64,000 nt of DNA from Williamsia sp. DF01-3 (GTDB lineage: Bacteria; Actinomycetota; Actinomycetes; Mycobacteriales; Mycobacteriaceae), in NCBI RefSeq assembly GCF_023051145.1, contig NZ_JALKFS010000005.1:1612001-1676000 (forward strand). The letters are read 5' to 3'. This document shows positions 8,967-18,281 of the stretch, one piece after another. Both the position numbers and the translations under genes were made by a program. Each line of letters opens with the position of its first letter. The stretch's first letter is position 1. The notes beneath the pieces are model-generated. The model was not told where the DNA came from. It was given only the letters and a program-made list of their open reading frames with translations, and made no database searches.

Positions 8967-10297
8967 ATGTCATCACCTTCTACTTTGATCCGCGTAGGCG
9001 GCGGCGCCGGAACCGAAAGGCCGCGGCCGTCGCCGTGATGCTCACAGCGGCTCTTGTCGCCACCGCATGCTCGTCCGACTCGAGTAGTTCGTCGACGTCG
9101 TCGTCGCCGAGCAGTGCCGCGCCAGGTGGTGCGCTGGTGCCTCTCGACCCTGCCGCGATGGACAAGCTGGTCGACGAGATGGCGACCGAGTTCCGCGAGA
9201 TCGGCATGATGGTTTTGGTCCGGACGCCCGAGGGCGACTACACGAAGTCATGGGGCACCCTCGGAATCGGTTCCACCGAAGCGCCGACGGCCGATACGAA
9301 GGTACGAATCGGTTCGAACACCAAGACCTGGACCGGCACGGCCATCATGCAGATGGTCCAAGAGGGCAAGATCTCCGTGGACGACCCGGTCAGCAAATAC
9401 CGGCCCGATGTCCCCAATGGGCAGAACATCACAATCGGCCAGCTGCTGGACATGCGCAGCGGACTCTACAACTACACCGCCACGCTGGAGCTCAACACAG
9501 CACTCGACACCGAGCCCCAAAAGGTTTGGACGCCTGAGCAATTGCTGGCTCTGGCGTTCGCGAACCCGCCCTTGGCGCCGCCCGGTACCGAGTACAACTA
9601 CTCCAACACCAACACGGTGTTGCTGGGCCTCATCGCCGAGGAGCTCGACGGCAAGCCCCTTGCCCAGATCTTTCAGGACCGCTTCTTCTCCAAACTCGGA
9701 ATGACCGGCACGTCCTTCCCGGCCAACACGGACACCTCCATTCCGGCGACCTACGTCAACGGTTACTCGTACAGCGGCAACGTCGAGACGTTGGGTGAAG
9801 GCAAGGAGTCGCTGTCGCCGGAGAGGCTGGCGGCGATCGAGGCGGGTACGGTCACACCGCGGACGACAACCAACGACAACCCGTCGTGGACATGGGCTGC
9901 AGGACAAGGCATTTCGACCGCCAACGACCTGGCCACCTGGGTCAAGGCGATCGGTAAGGGCGATCTGCTCGACGAGAAGACCCAGAAGCTGCGGATGGAC
10001 AGCGTGCAACCGTCTGATCCCGAGGACCCATCGGGGAGTAGCTACGGCTACGGGATCGCCCAGATGGGACCGATGTACGGACACATCGGCGAGATGCCCG
10101 GCTACAACTCCTTCATGGGCTATGACCCGGTGAACGACGTCACCATCGTGGTGTGGGGCAATCTTGCTCCGACCGCAGAAGGGTTCCCGCCGGCCGCGAT
10201 GGTTGCCAAGTCCTTGGTTCCCTTGATTTACGCCGGCCCGGCCACCGACACCGGTGAGGACATCGATGATGCGGCAGAGGACACAAGCGGCGGCTAG
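8967..10297 (+). CDS. Serine hydrolase lipoprotein, beta-lactamase family (reading frame broken in signal peptide)
   Basis: The body of the protein reads cleanly to 10297: SNTK as SxxK, YSN in YNYSNTN, and HIGEMPGY as the third motif, typical of D-Ala-D-Ala carboxypeptidase/class C proteins. The best start is ATG 8967 with AGGAGAG upstream, but that frame hits a stop at 9036. The frame holding the body reads RRRRRRNRK and then a lipobox (LVATAC) yet has no start before GTG 9035, which would lose the basic part of the signal. One missing base near 8990-8996 would join the two. I therefore annotate one gene of about 443 codons with a probable sequence error, not two genes. Confidence 0.75.
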
Positions 10298-10389
10298 CAG
10301 CCGGCGGTCGCGGCGGCTCGCGGCAGCGTCTCGGTAGGATTGGCTCTCGCGGCCGTATCGAAACACGACGCTCCGCGGGAAGGAGATCA

Positions 10390-11031
10390 GTGGCCCAGGG
10401 CGACCTCAACACGACGTCGTATGTGATCTTGGGTCTCCTGACGGCCAAGGACAGATCGGCCTACGAAATCGCCGAGCAGGTCGGACGCGGGGTCTCCGCG
10501 CTGTGGCCGCGTGCCGACAGGCAGCGCTACAACGCACCGAAGCGACTCCTCGAACGTGGCCTCGTCACTGCGCGAACCGAACCGGCGGGTAAGCGCCGCA
10601 ATCGGACGATCTACTCGATCACGCCACAGGGGCGTGCCGCGCTCACCGAATGGCTGGCCACCCAGTCGCAGCCGCCTGCTTTGGTTTTCGAGGGAATGAT
10701 CCGGGTGTGCTTCGCGGAACAAGGGTCGATCGAGGATCTGCGGGCGAACCTGCGCAACATGCGTGATCAGGCCGAGGCGGCCCGGAACCTGTTCATCTCC
10801 AACGCCGAACGGATGTTGGAACCGGATCGGGGTTCACATCCTGAACGCCGCCATCTGCTGACCTTGGCCAACCGCTACATGGTCGGGCACTACGCCCACA
10901 TCATCGAGTGGGCGGAGTGGGCATTGTCGGAGACCGATTCATGGCCCGACACCGTCAGTCCGGCCGATACATCGCGCGGCCGTACCGAGGAGATCCTCAA
11001 AGCCGTGGTGCGTCAGGGCAGGGAAGGGTGA
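10390..11031 (+). CDS. PadR-family transcriptional regulator
   Basis: 213 aa from GTG 10390 with AAGGAG upstream. An N-terminal winged helix (about residues 5-90) shows the PadR features TTSYVILGLLTAKDRSAYEI, LWPRADRQRYNAPKRLLERG and the wing YSITPQGRAAL. The helical C-terminal dimerisation half follows. PadR proteins are mostly repressors that respond to aromatic or envelope-stress ligands. It lies 92 bases after the serine hydrolase gene on the same strand and could regulate it; the effector is unknown. Confidence 0.88.
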   Translation: MAQGDLNTTSYVILGLLTAKDRSAYEIAEQVGRGVSALWPRADRQRYNAPKRLLERGLVTARTEPAGKRRNRTIYSITPQGRAALTEWLATQSQPPALVFEGMIRVCFAEQGSIEDLRANLRNMRDQAEAARNLFISNAERMLEPDRGSHPERRHLLTLANRYMVGHYAHIIEWAEWALSETDSWPDTVSPADTSRGRTEEILKAVVRQGREG

Positions 11032-11044
11032 ATGACACCTGTCC

Positions 11045-12553
11045 TCACGTGCCGCAGAACGTCTGAAAGTTCTCGCTGAACACCAGCGGGGCGGGCCCGC
11101 TGTATTCGGACCACTCGTCGCGCCGCTCGAACGGATGCGTGACCACTTCCAGCAACCTCGCGAAGGGACCGAGATCGCCGTCCGTGGCGGCGCGCAACGC
11201 GGCGTCGAGGTGGTGATTGCGCGGAATGTAGATCGGGTTCACGCGGTCCATCGCATCCGCGGCTTCCGGCAGCTCCACCCCCGCGTCCGCCAGAGCGCCG
11301 CGCCATCGTTGTAACCACAAAGCGGTGCGCTCACGAGACAACAGATTGTCCAGGGGTGCGGAGTCCCCGCGGAGTTCATCGGAGAGGGCGCGGAAGGTGC
11401 TCGTCCAATCGACGCCGTGGTCGGCCAACAGAGCGAGGAAGTCGTCGATCAATTCTTGGTCGACGGCTGCGCCGGCCAAGCCGAGTTTTGCCGCCATGCC
11501 CGCCGAGTAGTGACTCGCGTAGCGCGCATCAAAAGTGTTCAGCACTTCGGTCACCGCGGCAATGGCGGCGTCTGGTTCAGAGTCGATCAGTGTCAGTAGG
11601 GTTTCTGCGAGGCGAGCCAGGTTCCACTTCACAACGGCAGGTTGGTTGCCGAACGCATACCGGCCACCGCGGTCGATGGAGCTGAAGACTGCGTTCGGGT
11701 CGAATGCGTCGAGAAAGGCGCAGGGGCCGTAGTCGATGGTCTCGCCCGAGATCGTCGTGTTGTCCGTATTCATCACGCCGTGCACAAAGCCTGCGAGCAT
11801 CCACTGCGCAACCAGCGAGGCCTGCGCATCCACCACCGCATCGAAGAAGGCCAGGTATCGACTGTCTGCACCTTGCGCGGGCAGATCGGCCACTGCCGGG
11901 TAATGGCGGGCGATCGCGTAGTCGGCGAGTGGCTGCAGGATCTCGCCCTGTCGAACCGCGAACTCGAAGGTGCCCACGCGCAGGTGGCTTGACGCAACCC
12001 GCGCGAGGACGGCTCCTGGCTCGAGCCCGTTTCGGCGAACGGCTTGTCCGGTGGCAACCACCGACAATGAGCGGGTCGTGGGGATTGCGAGGGCGTGCAT
12101 GGCCTCGCTGACGAGGTATTCGCGCAGCATCGGCCCGACCACGGCGAAGCCATCGCCGCCGCGGGAGAACGGTGTACGTCCTGAACCCTTGAGGTGCAGG
12201 TCGAGGCGGCGACCGTCGTCGGTCATCAGTTCGCCGAGGAGCAGTGCCCGACCGTCGCCGAGGAGCGGCGTGTATCCCCCGAACTGGTGGCCTGCGTACG
12301 CCATCGCGACGGGCTTTGCCCCGGGTGGCGCTGACGTCCCGGATAGGACGGCGACTCCGTCGGCGGTGCGCAACGTGTCTACATCGAGATGCAGCGACTC
12401 GGCGAGTTGCTCGTTCAGCACCAGCAGGGTGGGGTCGGGTGCGGGAGCGCCCTGCCATGGAACGGTGAGTGCGGTCAGCTCGTCGGCGAATGTGCTCTCG
12501 AGGTCGGCTATCGCGGCCTTTGTGTCCACTGGGGGATGCGGTGTTTCAGCCAT
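11045..12553 (-). CDS. selO: SelO family protein adenylyltransferase (pseudokinase; UPF0061/YdiU)
   Basis: 502 aa. The pattern [20 protein letters not shown] followed by [16 protein letters not shown] and [17 protein letters not shown] is diagnostic for the SelO/YdiU family. [21 protein letters not shown] contains the Asn and Asp used for metal binding in the flipped ATP-binding mode. SelO transfers AMP to Ser, Thr or Tyr residues of target proteins and is linked to redox homeostasis. The E. coli-type protein carries a C-terminal Cys; here the end reads FQTFCGT, so that Cys is present. It is convergent with the padR gene, with 13 bases between the stops. Confidence 0.93.
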   Translation of the reverse strand: MAETPHPPVDTKAAIADLESTFADELTALTVPWQGAPAPDPTLLVLNEQLAESLHLDVDTLRTADGVAVLSGTSAPPGAKPVAMAYAGHQFGGYTPLLGDGRALLLGELMTDDGRRLDLHLKGSGRTPFSRGGDGFAVVGPMLREYLVSEAMHALAIPTTRSLSVVATGQAVRRNGLEPGAVLARVASSHLRVGTFEFAVRQGEILQPLADYAIARHYPAVADLPAQGADSRYLAFFDAVVDAQASLVAQWMLAGFVHGVMNTDNTTISGETIDYGPCAFLDAFDPNAVFSSIDRGGRYAFGNQPAVVKWNLARLAETLLTLIDSEPDAAIAAVTEVLNTFDARYASHYSAGMAAKLGLAGAAVDQELIDDFLALLADHGVDWTSTFRALSDELRGDSAPLDNLLSRERTALWLQRWRGALADAGVELPEAADAMDRVNPIYIPRNHHLDAALRAATDGDLGPFARLLEVVTHPFERRDEWSEYSGPAPLVFSENFQTFCGT

Positions 12554-12613
12554 CAGCCGAGGGTAGCGATCGACAGTGGCGGGACGCCGTTTGCTTCTTG
12601 TCGGACGCCGACA

Positions 12614-12865
12614 TCAGAACAGGCCTACGACGCGAGCGATGAGACCGATCGCAATGAGGAGCACGATGAACGAGATCACGCCGATGGCGATGATCGGCCC
12701 GGTGCGGCCACGTTGAGGCGGCTCATGATTCGGGCCACCGACACCTGTTTCGGCGGGCGGGGTGTCACCGGGAGTGACGCTGCCCCCGGCTTCGAGCCCC
12801 GTGGTGTTGTTGGGTTCGGGGTTCTGTGGTTCGTACTTGGAGTTCTCAGGAGCGTCAGCAGGCAT
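12614..12865 (-). CDS. Small membrane protein, DUF6480-like
   Basis: 84-codon frame from ATG 12865. A Pro/Asn/Glu-rich N-terminus (EPNNTTGLEAGGSVTPGDTP, PPAETG) precedes a single hydrophobic helix of about 25 residues at the C-terminus (IIAIGVISFIVLLIAIGLIA). This layout matches the small actinobacterial DUF6480 proteins as I remember them. The longer frame starting at 13003 would add unconserved sequence. The function is unknown. Confidence 0.65.
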   Translation of the reverse strand: MPADAPENSKYEPQNPEPNNTTGLEAGGSVTPGDTPPAETGVGGPNHEPPQRGRTGPIIAIGVISFIVLLIAIGLIARVVGLF

Positions 12866-12929
12866 GGGTGACGAGTACCCGAATCGACGATTGTGAACCA
12901 GTGGTGGCAGCGGTCCGGACTTGACTGCT

Positions 12930-13313
12930 CTACTTACCCCGGTATTTCTGTTCGTACGCTTCGTAGAGATGGGCATCGCGCTTTCGGGCGATCGCGTTGA
13001 CAAGGTCGGGATCCAACCCGTGTTGGGCCAGCCGGTGACGGCGGTACACGCGGTTCAGAGCGATCGAGAACATGACGTACGGCAAGAAGATGGGAACCGT
13101 CATGTTCAGGCGGACGTAGATCGACGCGTCCACGAAGAACATCGGCGCGAGTAGGAGGATGCAGGGTATCGCCCAGCGAGTGATCATCCGCCGGGTGGCG
13201 CCGGGGCCGGCCTGGTCGTTGGCCACCCACTCACTCATGCTGTCGGGCAATTTGGCTCCGTAGCAGTACTTCACGTACTGGAAAAAGGCCGGTCGATCTG
13301 CCTCGGATGTCAC
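12930..13313 (-). CDS. DUF5313 family membrane protein
   Basis: 127 aa from GTG 13313, with GGAG six bases upstream; GTG 13319 is an alternative. The sequence fits the actinobacterial DUF5313 pattern: FFQYVKYCYGAKLPDSMSEW, NDQAGPGA, RWAIPCILLLAPMFF, then YRRHRLAQHGLDPDLVN. There are two hydrophobic segments, about residues 50-70 and 80-97. The family is widespread in mycolate actinobacteria and has no known role. It is transcribed away from the OhrR-like gene. Confidence 0.78.
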   Translation of the reverse strand: MTSEADRPAFFQYVKYCYGAKLPDSMSEWVANDQAGPGATRRMITRWAIPCILLLAPMFFVDASIYVRLNMTVPIFLPYVMFSIALNRVYRRHRLAQHGLDPDLVNAIARKRDAHLYEAYEQKYRGK

Positions 13314-13418
13314 GCTCACTCCACTTCTAAGTCTCCGGCGTCGCCAGGTGGGACGGCGTCGGTCTGAGTTCGATCGGGCTGAACCGGACTCGCCACTGGT
13401 GCGCACCGGCAATATATA

Positions 13419-13441
13419 GTGCGCTATTTAATAGCACGCTA
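13419..13441. promoter_or_regulatory. Imperfect inverted repeat upstream of OhrR-like gene (candidate MarR operator)
   Basis: The arms AGTGCGCTATT and AATAGCACGCT surround a single T, matching at 9 of 11 positions, with a perfect 13-base core GCTATTTAATAGC. It lies between the divergent DUF5313 gene and the OhrR-like gene, in an AT-rich patch beginning AATATATAG that may be a promoter. Its size and symmetry suit a winged-helix dimer of the MarR family, so autoregulation is the simplest idea. Confidence 0.5.
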
Positions 13442-13605
13442 CGCCGATGGCAGGGCGGGAGCCAGTGATGATGATAGAGGTCACAACGTCGAGTCAACGA
13501 GTGAATAAGGCGCGATTGAATCGCGTGCGATGCAGTAGATTGGGTGTCAATTCGGGTCATCATGCGCTGCAAGCGGTGCTGACCGTTCGATCGAGGAAGA
13601 GTTTC

Positions 13606-14064
13606 GTGAGCACAAGTTCGAAGCAAGAAGCAGACCATGTTGATCCCCTGGCTCTCGAACGGCAGGTCTGTTTCGCGTTGGCCGTCGCCAACCGCTCGGT
13701 GCTGGCTGTCTACCGGCCGTTGCTCGAACCGCTCAATCTGACCCACCCGCAATACCTTGTGATGCTCGCGCTGTGGGAGCAGTCGCCGCGCTCGGTCAAA
13801 GAGATCGGCCACGCCCTGCAACTCGACTCGGCCACGCTCTCGCCGCTCCTGAAAAGACTGGAGACAACCGGGTACCTGACCCGCCGCCGCGATCCGGCAG
13901 ACGAGCGATTGGCCGTCATCGATCTCACCGCACAGGGTCTCCGAGTCCGCGAGAAAGCACTTCTCATTCCCGATGCGGTCGTCGAGGCTCTCGGCGTCGA
14001 CCTGGACACGCTCGAGCGGCTGCATTCGGTTCTCACGACTGTGAACGCCGCCGCACGGCGCTGA
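13606..14064 (+). CDS. MarR/OhrR-like transcriptional regulator with reactive-cysteine position
   Basis: 152 aa from GTG 13606, preceded by GAGGAAG. The segment ERQVCFALAVANRSV then YRPLLEPLNLTHPQYLVMLA matches OhrR-type peroxide sensors, and Cys22 is in the place of the reactive Cys. The winged helix continues with LQLDSATLSPLLKRLE and the wing RRRDPADERL. OhrR proteins repress organic hydroperoxide resistance genes until the Cys is oxidised. No ohr gene is nearby; the next genes, 166 bases downstream on the same strand, are the mycosporine operon. Control of that operon by oxidative or light stress is therefore an attractive inference. Confidence 0.85.
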   Translation: MSTSSKQEADHVDPLALERQVCFALAVANRSVLAVYRPLLEPLNLTHPQYLVMLALWEQSPRSVKEIGHALQLDSATLSPLLKRLETTGYLTRRRDPADERLAVIDLTAQGLRVREKALLIPDAVVEALGVDLDTLERLHSVLTTVNAAARR

Positions 14065-14189
14065 GTGCGCAAGGCGAACCTCCTTTTCCGAACGACGCTT
14101 GCTTTATAGTTCTGTGACTTTTCGTTACCTTTCCGTTACTTGCGGTCCCATCATGTCGACACATCGGCTGTCCACACTCGAGTTGGTCT

Positions 14190-14204
14190 AGCAAAGGCAT
14201 TGCT
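14190..14204. promoter_or_regulatory. Short inverted repeat before the mycosporine operon
   Basis: AGCAA and TTGCT flank AGGCA, 26 bases before the first start codon of the operon. Just upstream (about 14120-14141) a near-repeat TTCGTTAC/TCCGTTAC occurs. Either may be a regulator or promoter element; neither resembles the palindrome before the OhrR-like gene closely. Confidence 0.25.
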
Positions 14205-14230
14205 ACCGAACGTTTTTCGAAAGGGACACG

Positions 14231-14896
14231 ATGGCTGCCATTCTGTTCGGATCAATCAGCACTCTCGTCGACACCTCAGAGTTTCAGCGTCGTGCATTCA
14301 ACGAAGCCTTCGCCGCACACGGTCTGGACTGGACGTGGGACCGCGAAGAATACCGATCGATGCTGTCCGGTAACGGCGGTGCGCAGCGGATCGCCGATTA
14401 TGCCCAGCTCCGTGGCGAGCAGGTCGACGCCGATGGGATCCATGCCACGAAGTCGGAGATATTTCAGGAACTTCTGAAGAACACGCCGGTCTCGCCGCGA
14501 CCGGGCGTCACGGACGTGATCACAGCCGCACAGGCCAACAACGTCAAGCTGGGCCTGGTCACCACGACATCGCCCGACAATGTCGCTGCGCTCCTCGGCG
14601 CACTCCCGGACGTCTCCCGCGAGGCATTCGACGTGGTGGTCGATTCGGCCAGCGTGGACGCGGGCAAGCCGGACCCTGCGTCCTACCTGTACGCACTCGA
14701 TCAACTCGGGGAGGACGCGGGGTCGTGTATTGCGATCGAGGACAACGTCGGTGGGGTGAAGTCGGCCAATGCGGCTTCGGTCACGTGTGTGGCCTTCCCG
14801 AACGAGAACACCGCGGGCGGCGACTTTGCACAGGCAAGCGAAGTCGTCGACACCCTCGACGCCGACCACCTGCGCGCGCTGACCAGCCGCCGATAG
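14231..14896 (+). CDS. HAD-superfamily (CbbY-like) protein with degenerate motif I
   Basis: 221 aa, ATG 14231 with GAAAGGGA upstream. The overall fold reads as a beta-phosphoglucomutase/CbbY-type HAD: helical cap, then [11 protein letters not shown] (motif II), DAGKPDP (motif III Lys) and [11 protein letters not shown] (motif IV). Motif I, normally DxDGT with the nucleophilic Asp, reads [10 protein letters not shown], so both Asp residues are replaced. Ordinary HAD phosphatase chemistry is thus unlikely. As first gene of the mysA-D operon, 31 bases before mysA, it may bind a sugar phosphate such as sedoheptulose 7-phosphate or play a structural role. That is inference. Confidence 0.8.
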   Translation: MAAILFGSISTLVDTSEFQRRAFNEAFAAHGLDWTWDREEYRSMLSGNGGAQRIADYAQLRGEQVDADGIHATKSEIFQELLKNTPVSPRPGVTDVITAAQANNVKLGLVTTTSPDNVAALLGALPDVSREAFDVVVDSASVDAGKPDPASYLYALDQLGEDAGSCIAIEDNVGGVKSANAASVTCVAFPNENTAGGDFAQASEVVDTLDADHLRALTSRR

Positions 14897-14927
14897 TGCC
14901 CCTGATCTGCGAAAGAAAGGTATCTCC

Positions 14928-16154
14928 GTGAGCGCCATCGAAGCACACGTCACTGCCACCGACCGCGCCTTCCATGTCGAGGGTTACGAAAAGATCGAGT
15001 ACGACCTGCTGTATGTCGACGGGGTCTTCTCCGTGGACCAGCCGGAACTGGCAGACAGCTATCGTCGGTACGGGCGCTGCCTGATGGTGATAGACGAGAC
15101 GGTCTATTCGATCTATGGGCAGGACATCCACCGGTACTTCGACCATCACGGGTTGGACCTGGTGATCGTTCCGGTCGGAATCGCCGAAACTGCGAAGTCG
15201 CTCAGCACCTTTGAGACCATCGTGCAGAAGTTCGACGAGTTCGGGCTCGTCCGAACCGAGCCCGTGTTGGTGGTGGGCGGTGGGCTCACCACGGACGTTG
15301 CCGGTTTCGCGTGCGCCAGCTACCGCCGCAACACGCCCTATATTCGTATCCCGACCACGCTCATCGGGTTGATCGACGCGAGTGTGTCGATCAAGGTGGC
15401 GGTCAACCACGGCAAGCACAAGAACCGTCTGGGCGCCTACCACGCATCGCAGAAGGTGTTGTTGGACTTCGCTTTCCTACACAGCCTGCCCGAGGATCAG
15501 GTACGCAACGGCATGGCCGAGCTGATCAAGATCGCCACGGTCGGCAACGCCGAGATCTTCGACATGCTCGATGAGCACGGACCCGAACTGCTGCGCACAC
15601 GGTTCGGCCATCTGGACGGCAGCGCCGAATTGCGCGCCGTGGCAGACCGTCTGACCTATCTGGCCATCGAGACCATGCTTGAGCTCGAGGCACCGAATCT
15701 GCATGAGCTCATGCTCGACCGTGTCATCGCGTTCGGTCACACCTGGAGTCCGACTCTGGAACTGACTCCGCCGGCGCCGTTCTTTCACGGCCATGCCATA
15801 AATATCGACATGGCGTTGTCCACAACACTCGCCGAACGGCGCGGCCTCATTTCGGTGAACGACCGCGACCGCGTGCTCGGTGTCATGAGCCGCCTCGGCC
15901 TGGCTTTGGACAGTCCTTATCTCACAACTGAGTTGCTGGTGTCGGCAACCGATTCCATTCTCAGGACTCGCGACGGTCTCCTTCGAGCTGCAGTTCCGAA
16001 GCCGATCGGTCGGTGCGAGTTCCTCAACGATGTCACCACCGATGAACTGGCCGACGTTCTCACCGCTCACCGGAAGATCTGCTCGGAGTTCGACCGCGAG
16101 GGTGCAGGGATCGAGATGTTCACCGGTGCGCAACTGGCCGACATCGATGGCTGA
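14928..16154 (+). CDS. mysA: 2-demethyl-4-deoxygadusol synthase (sedoheptulose 7-phosphate cyclase)
   Basis: 408 aa from GTG 14928 (AAAGG upstream). A dehydroquinate-synthase-fold cyclase: NAD site [32 protein letters not shown], metal ligands in [13 protein letters not shown] and FHGHAIN. Segments such as [28 protein letters not shown] and [10 protein letters not shown] agree with cyanobacterial DDGS (MysA) as I recall it better than with the EEVS enzymes of aminocyclitol antibiotic clusters. It converts sedoheptulose 7-phosphate to 2-demethyl-4-deoxygadusol, the first step to mycosporines. The stop overlaps mysB by 8 bases. Confidence 0.93.
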   Translation: MSAIEAHVTATDRAFHVEGYEKIEYDLLYVDGVFSVDQPELADSYRRYGRCLMVIDETVYSIYGQDIHRYFDHHGLDLVIVPVGIAETAKSLSTFETIVQKFDEFGLVRTEPVLVVGGGLTTDVAGFACASYRRNTPYIRIPTTLIGLIDASVSIKVAVNHGKHKNRLGAYHASQKVLLDFAFLHSLPEDQVRNGMAELIKIATVGNAEIFDMLDEHGPELLRTRFGHLDGSAELRAVADRLTYLAIETMLELEAPNLHELMLDRVIAFGHTWSPTLELTPPAPFFHGHAINIDMALSTTLAERRGLISVNDRDRVLGVMSRLGLALDSPYLTTELLVSATDSILRTRDGLLRAAVPKPIGRCEFLNDVTTDELADVLTAHRKICSEFDREGAGIEMFTGAQLADIDG

Positions 16155-16974
16155 GGCCGTGGCCACCGTTCCACGGCCCGTCACGCCGTCGACGATCCTC
16201 GCGGCCGAGTTGACGGAATTGTCCCGATTGCTCAACAGCGCACCAGATCTGGACCCGGGACTCAAGGCACGGTTGCGCAAGGCCAGAGATCTCGCTGCCG
16301 GACTGGACCCCTACCTCGACGAGTGCACGACCCCGCAGTCTCCTGAGCTGGCAGCGCTTGCCGAACGGACGCGAGAGGTGGCATGGGACGAGCATGAACC
16401 GGTGTCCGGGTCGCGGTCCCTGGAGCAAGAGATGCTGTCCGGGCACGTGGAAGGCCAGCTGTTGAAGTTTCTCGTACACATCACGCGAGCTCGGCGGGTT
16501 CTCGACATCGGTATGTTCACGGGGTACTCGGCGCTCGCCATGGCTGAAGCGGTACCCGCTGACGGGGAGGTGGTGGCGTGCGAAGTGGACCCGTTCGCGG
16601 CCGACATCGCCCGGCAGGGCTTTGCCGAGTCGGTCGCGGGTGCGCGCATCATCGTTGAGATCGGCCCCGCACTCGACACCCTGCAGCGCCTCACCGGTCG
16701 ATTCGACCTCGTCTTCATCGATGCCGACAAGGCGGGCTATCTCGAGTACTTTCATCAGATCGTCGACAGCGATCTGCTCGCGCCGAACGCCGTGATCGTC
16801 GTCGACAACACGTTGCTCCAGGGAGAGCCCTACGCGCCGAGCATGACCAGGTCGGTCAACGGACAGGCGATCGCCGACTTCAACTGGATCGTCGCCGACG
16901 ACCCGCGGGTGGAGCAGGTGATGCTCCCGCTGCGTGATGGAGTGACGCTTATCCGGCGAAGCGGCACGGAGTAA
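16147..16974 (+). CDS. mysB: O-methyltransferase forming 4-deoxygadusol
   Basis: 275 aa from ATG 16147, inside the end of mysA. A class I, caffeoyl-CoA-type methyltransferase: [39 protein letters not shown] loop [16 protein letters not shown], acidic CEVDPF, metal-site FIDADKAGY and VVDNTLLQG, and the end [18 protein letters not shown]. These match the MysB partner of MysA in cyanobacteria. It methylates demethyl-4-deoxygadusol to 4-deoxygadusol. Overlap with mysA implies coupled translation; six bases separate its stop from the mysC start. Confidence 0.93.
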   Translation: MAEAVATVPRPVTPSTILAAELTELSRLLNSAPDLDPGLKARLRKARDLAAGLDPYLDECTTPQSPELAALAERTREVAWDEHEPVSGSRSLEQEMLSGHVEGQLLKFLVHITRARRVLDIGMFTGYSALAMAEAVPADGEVVACEVDPFAADIARQGFAESVAGARIIVEIGPALDTLQRLTGRFDLVFIDADKAGYLEYFHQIVDSDLLAPNAVIVVDNTLLQGEPYAPSMTRSVNGQAIADFNWIVADDPRVEQVMLPLRDGVTLIRRSGTE

Positions 16975-16979
16975 ATGCG

Positions 16980-18281
16980 ATGAGCCTCAACTCGGCGACA
17001 CGCACCCTCGGTGCACTGGCCGCATTGCTCGGCACGCTGCCGGTGGATGTTGCGATCGTCGCCTGTGCACTGATTCGCCGGCCCGCGCGTCCGCACGCCT
17101 CACGGGCGCCGAGGCGCCGGACGGTTCTGATCACCGGCGGGAAGATGACAAAGGCACTCACGCTCGCCCGTGCCTTTCACCTTGCCGGACATCGTGTGGT
17201 GCTGGTTGAGTCGCCGAAATACCGGTTCTCCGGTCACCGGTTCTCGAAAGCGGTCGACCGGTTCCACTGCATTCCCGAATCCACCTCGCCGCACTACGCC
17301 GACGCCCTGCTCGATGTGGTCAAGCGTGAAGAAGTCGACGTGTTCGTTCCGGTCTCCAGTCCCGCGTCCAGCGTTCACGATGCCGACGCCGGCGAGTTGC
17401 TGGCCGGGTTCTGCGAAGTGGTCCACGGCAACTCCCGAACTGTGCGCACCGTCGACGACAAGGCCCGGTTCTCTGAGATCTCGCGTTCCTATGGGGTCCG
17501 AGTGCCCGATTCGCGGCGGATCACCGACCCACAGCAGATCGCCGAGTTCGACTTCCCCGCAGGCCGTGAGTACATCCTCAAGAGGATCGCCTACAACCCT
17601 GTCGGTCGGATGGACCTGCGCAAGCTCTCGCGCGAGACGCCTGAGTGGAATGTGGAGTTCGCGCGGTCTCTGGACATCACCGAGGACGACCCGTGGATTC
17701 TGCAGCAGTATGTGGAGGGGCAGGAGTACTGCACACATGGAACGTCGCGCTCCGGACGCCTGCAGGCCTACGCGTGCTGCGAGTCATCGGCCTTCCAGGT
17801 CAACTACCAGATGGTCAGCAGACCCGAGATCTATTCGTGGGTCGAGGCATTCGTCGGGCAACTCGGCGCCACGGGCCAGTACTCGTTTGACTTCATCGAA
17901 GACGTGGACGGCCGGGTGTACGCAATCGAATGCAACCCGCGCACCCACTCCGCCATCACGATGTTCGCCGGCCACCCTGACCTCGCAGCGGCATACCTGG
18001 ACGACGACCACCCCATGATCACCCCGGTTCCGGGTTCGCGGCCCACGTACTGGATCTATCACGAATTGTGGCGGCTGCTCACCGAACCCGGCAAGAAGCG
18101 ATGCTTCGGTGTCCTCCGCCGGGGTCGCGACGCCATCTACGAATCGTGGGATCCGTTGCCGTATCTGATGGTTCATCACCTGCAGATACCCATCCTGCTC
18201 TTCAGGAGTCTGTACCAGGGAACCGAATGGTCGCGGATCGACTTCAACATCGGAAAGCTTGTCGAGATGGGCGGCGACTGA
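16980..18281 (+). CDS. mysC: ATP-grasp mycosporine-glycine synthase
   Basis: 433 aa. An N-terminal hydrophobic helix (about residues 9-32) is followed by VLITGGKMTKALTLARAFH, KYRFSGHRFSKAV, the ATP-grasp core (EYILKRIAYNPVGR, WILQQYVEGQEYCTH) and IECNPRTHSAITMF with metal-binding Glu and Asn. The end DFNIGKLVEMGGD is also typical of MysC. The enzyme activates 4-deoxygadusol with ATP and adds glycine. The helix suggests membrane association. Its TGA overlaps the mysD ATG by one base (TGATG). Confidence 0.93.
   Translation: MSLNSATRTLGALAALLGTLPVDVAIVACALIRRPARPHASRAPRRRTVLITGGKMTKALTLARAFHLAGHRVVLVESPKYRFSGHRFSKAVDRFHCIPESTSPHYADALLDVVKREEVDVFVPVSSPASSVHDADAGELLAGFCEVVHGNSRTVRTVDDKARFSEISRSYGVRVPDSRRITDPQQIAEFDFPAGREYILKRIAYNPVGRMDLRKLSRETPEWNVEFARSLDITEDDPWILQQYVEGQEYCTHGTSRSGRLQAYACCESSAFQVNYQMVSRPEIYSWVEAFVGQLGATGQYSFDFIEDVDGRVYAIECNPRTHSAITMFAGHPDLAAAYLDDDHPMITPVPGSRPTYWIYHELWRLLTEPGKKRCFGVLRRGRDAIYESWDPLPYLMVHHLQIPILLFRSLYQGTEWSRIDFNIGKLVEMGGD

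Noticed and set aside
8750-9034. Upstream ATG at 8750 as start of the second serine hydrolase
   Set aside because: It lies inside the end of the previous gene and the added residues are Arg/Ser-rich with no signal; ATG 8967 with AGGAGAG is far better if one base is missing.
14928-16154. EEVS of an acarbose/validamycin-type aminocyclitol cluster
   Set aside because: The following genes are the mycosporine methyltransferase and two ATP-grasp enzymes, and internal blocks match DDGS; no aminotransferase or glycosyltransferase is present.
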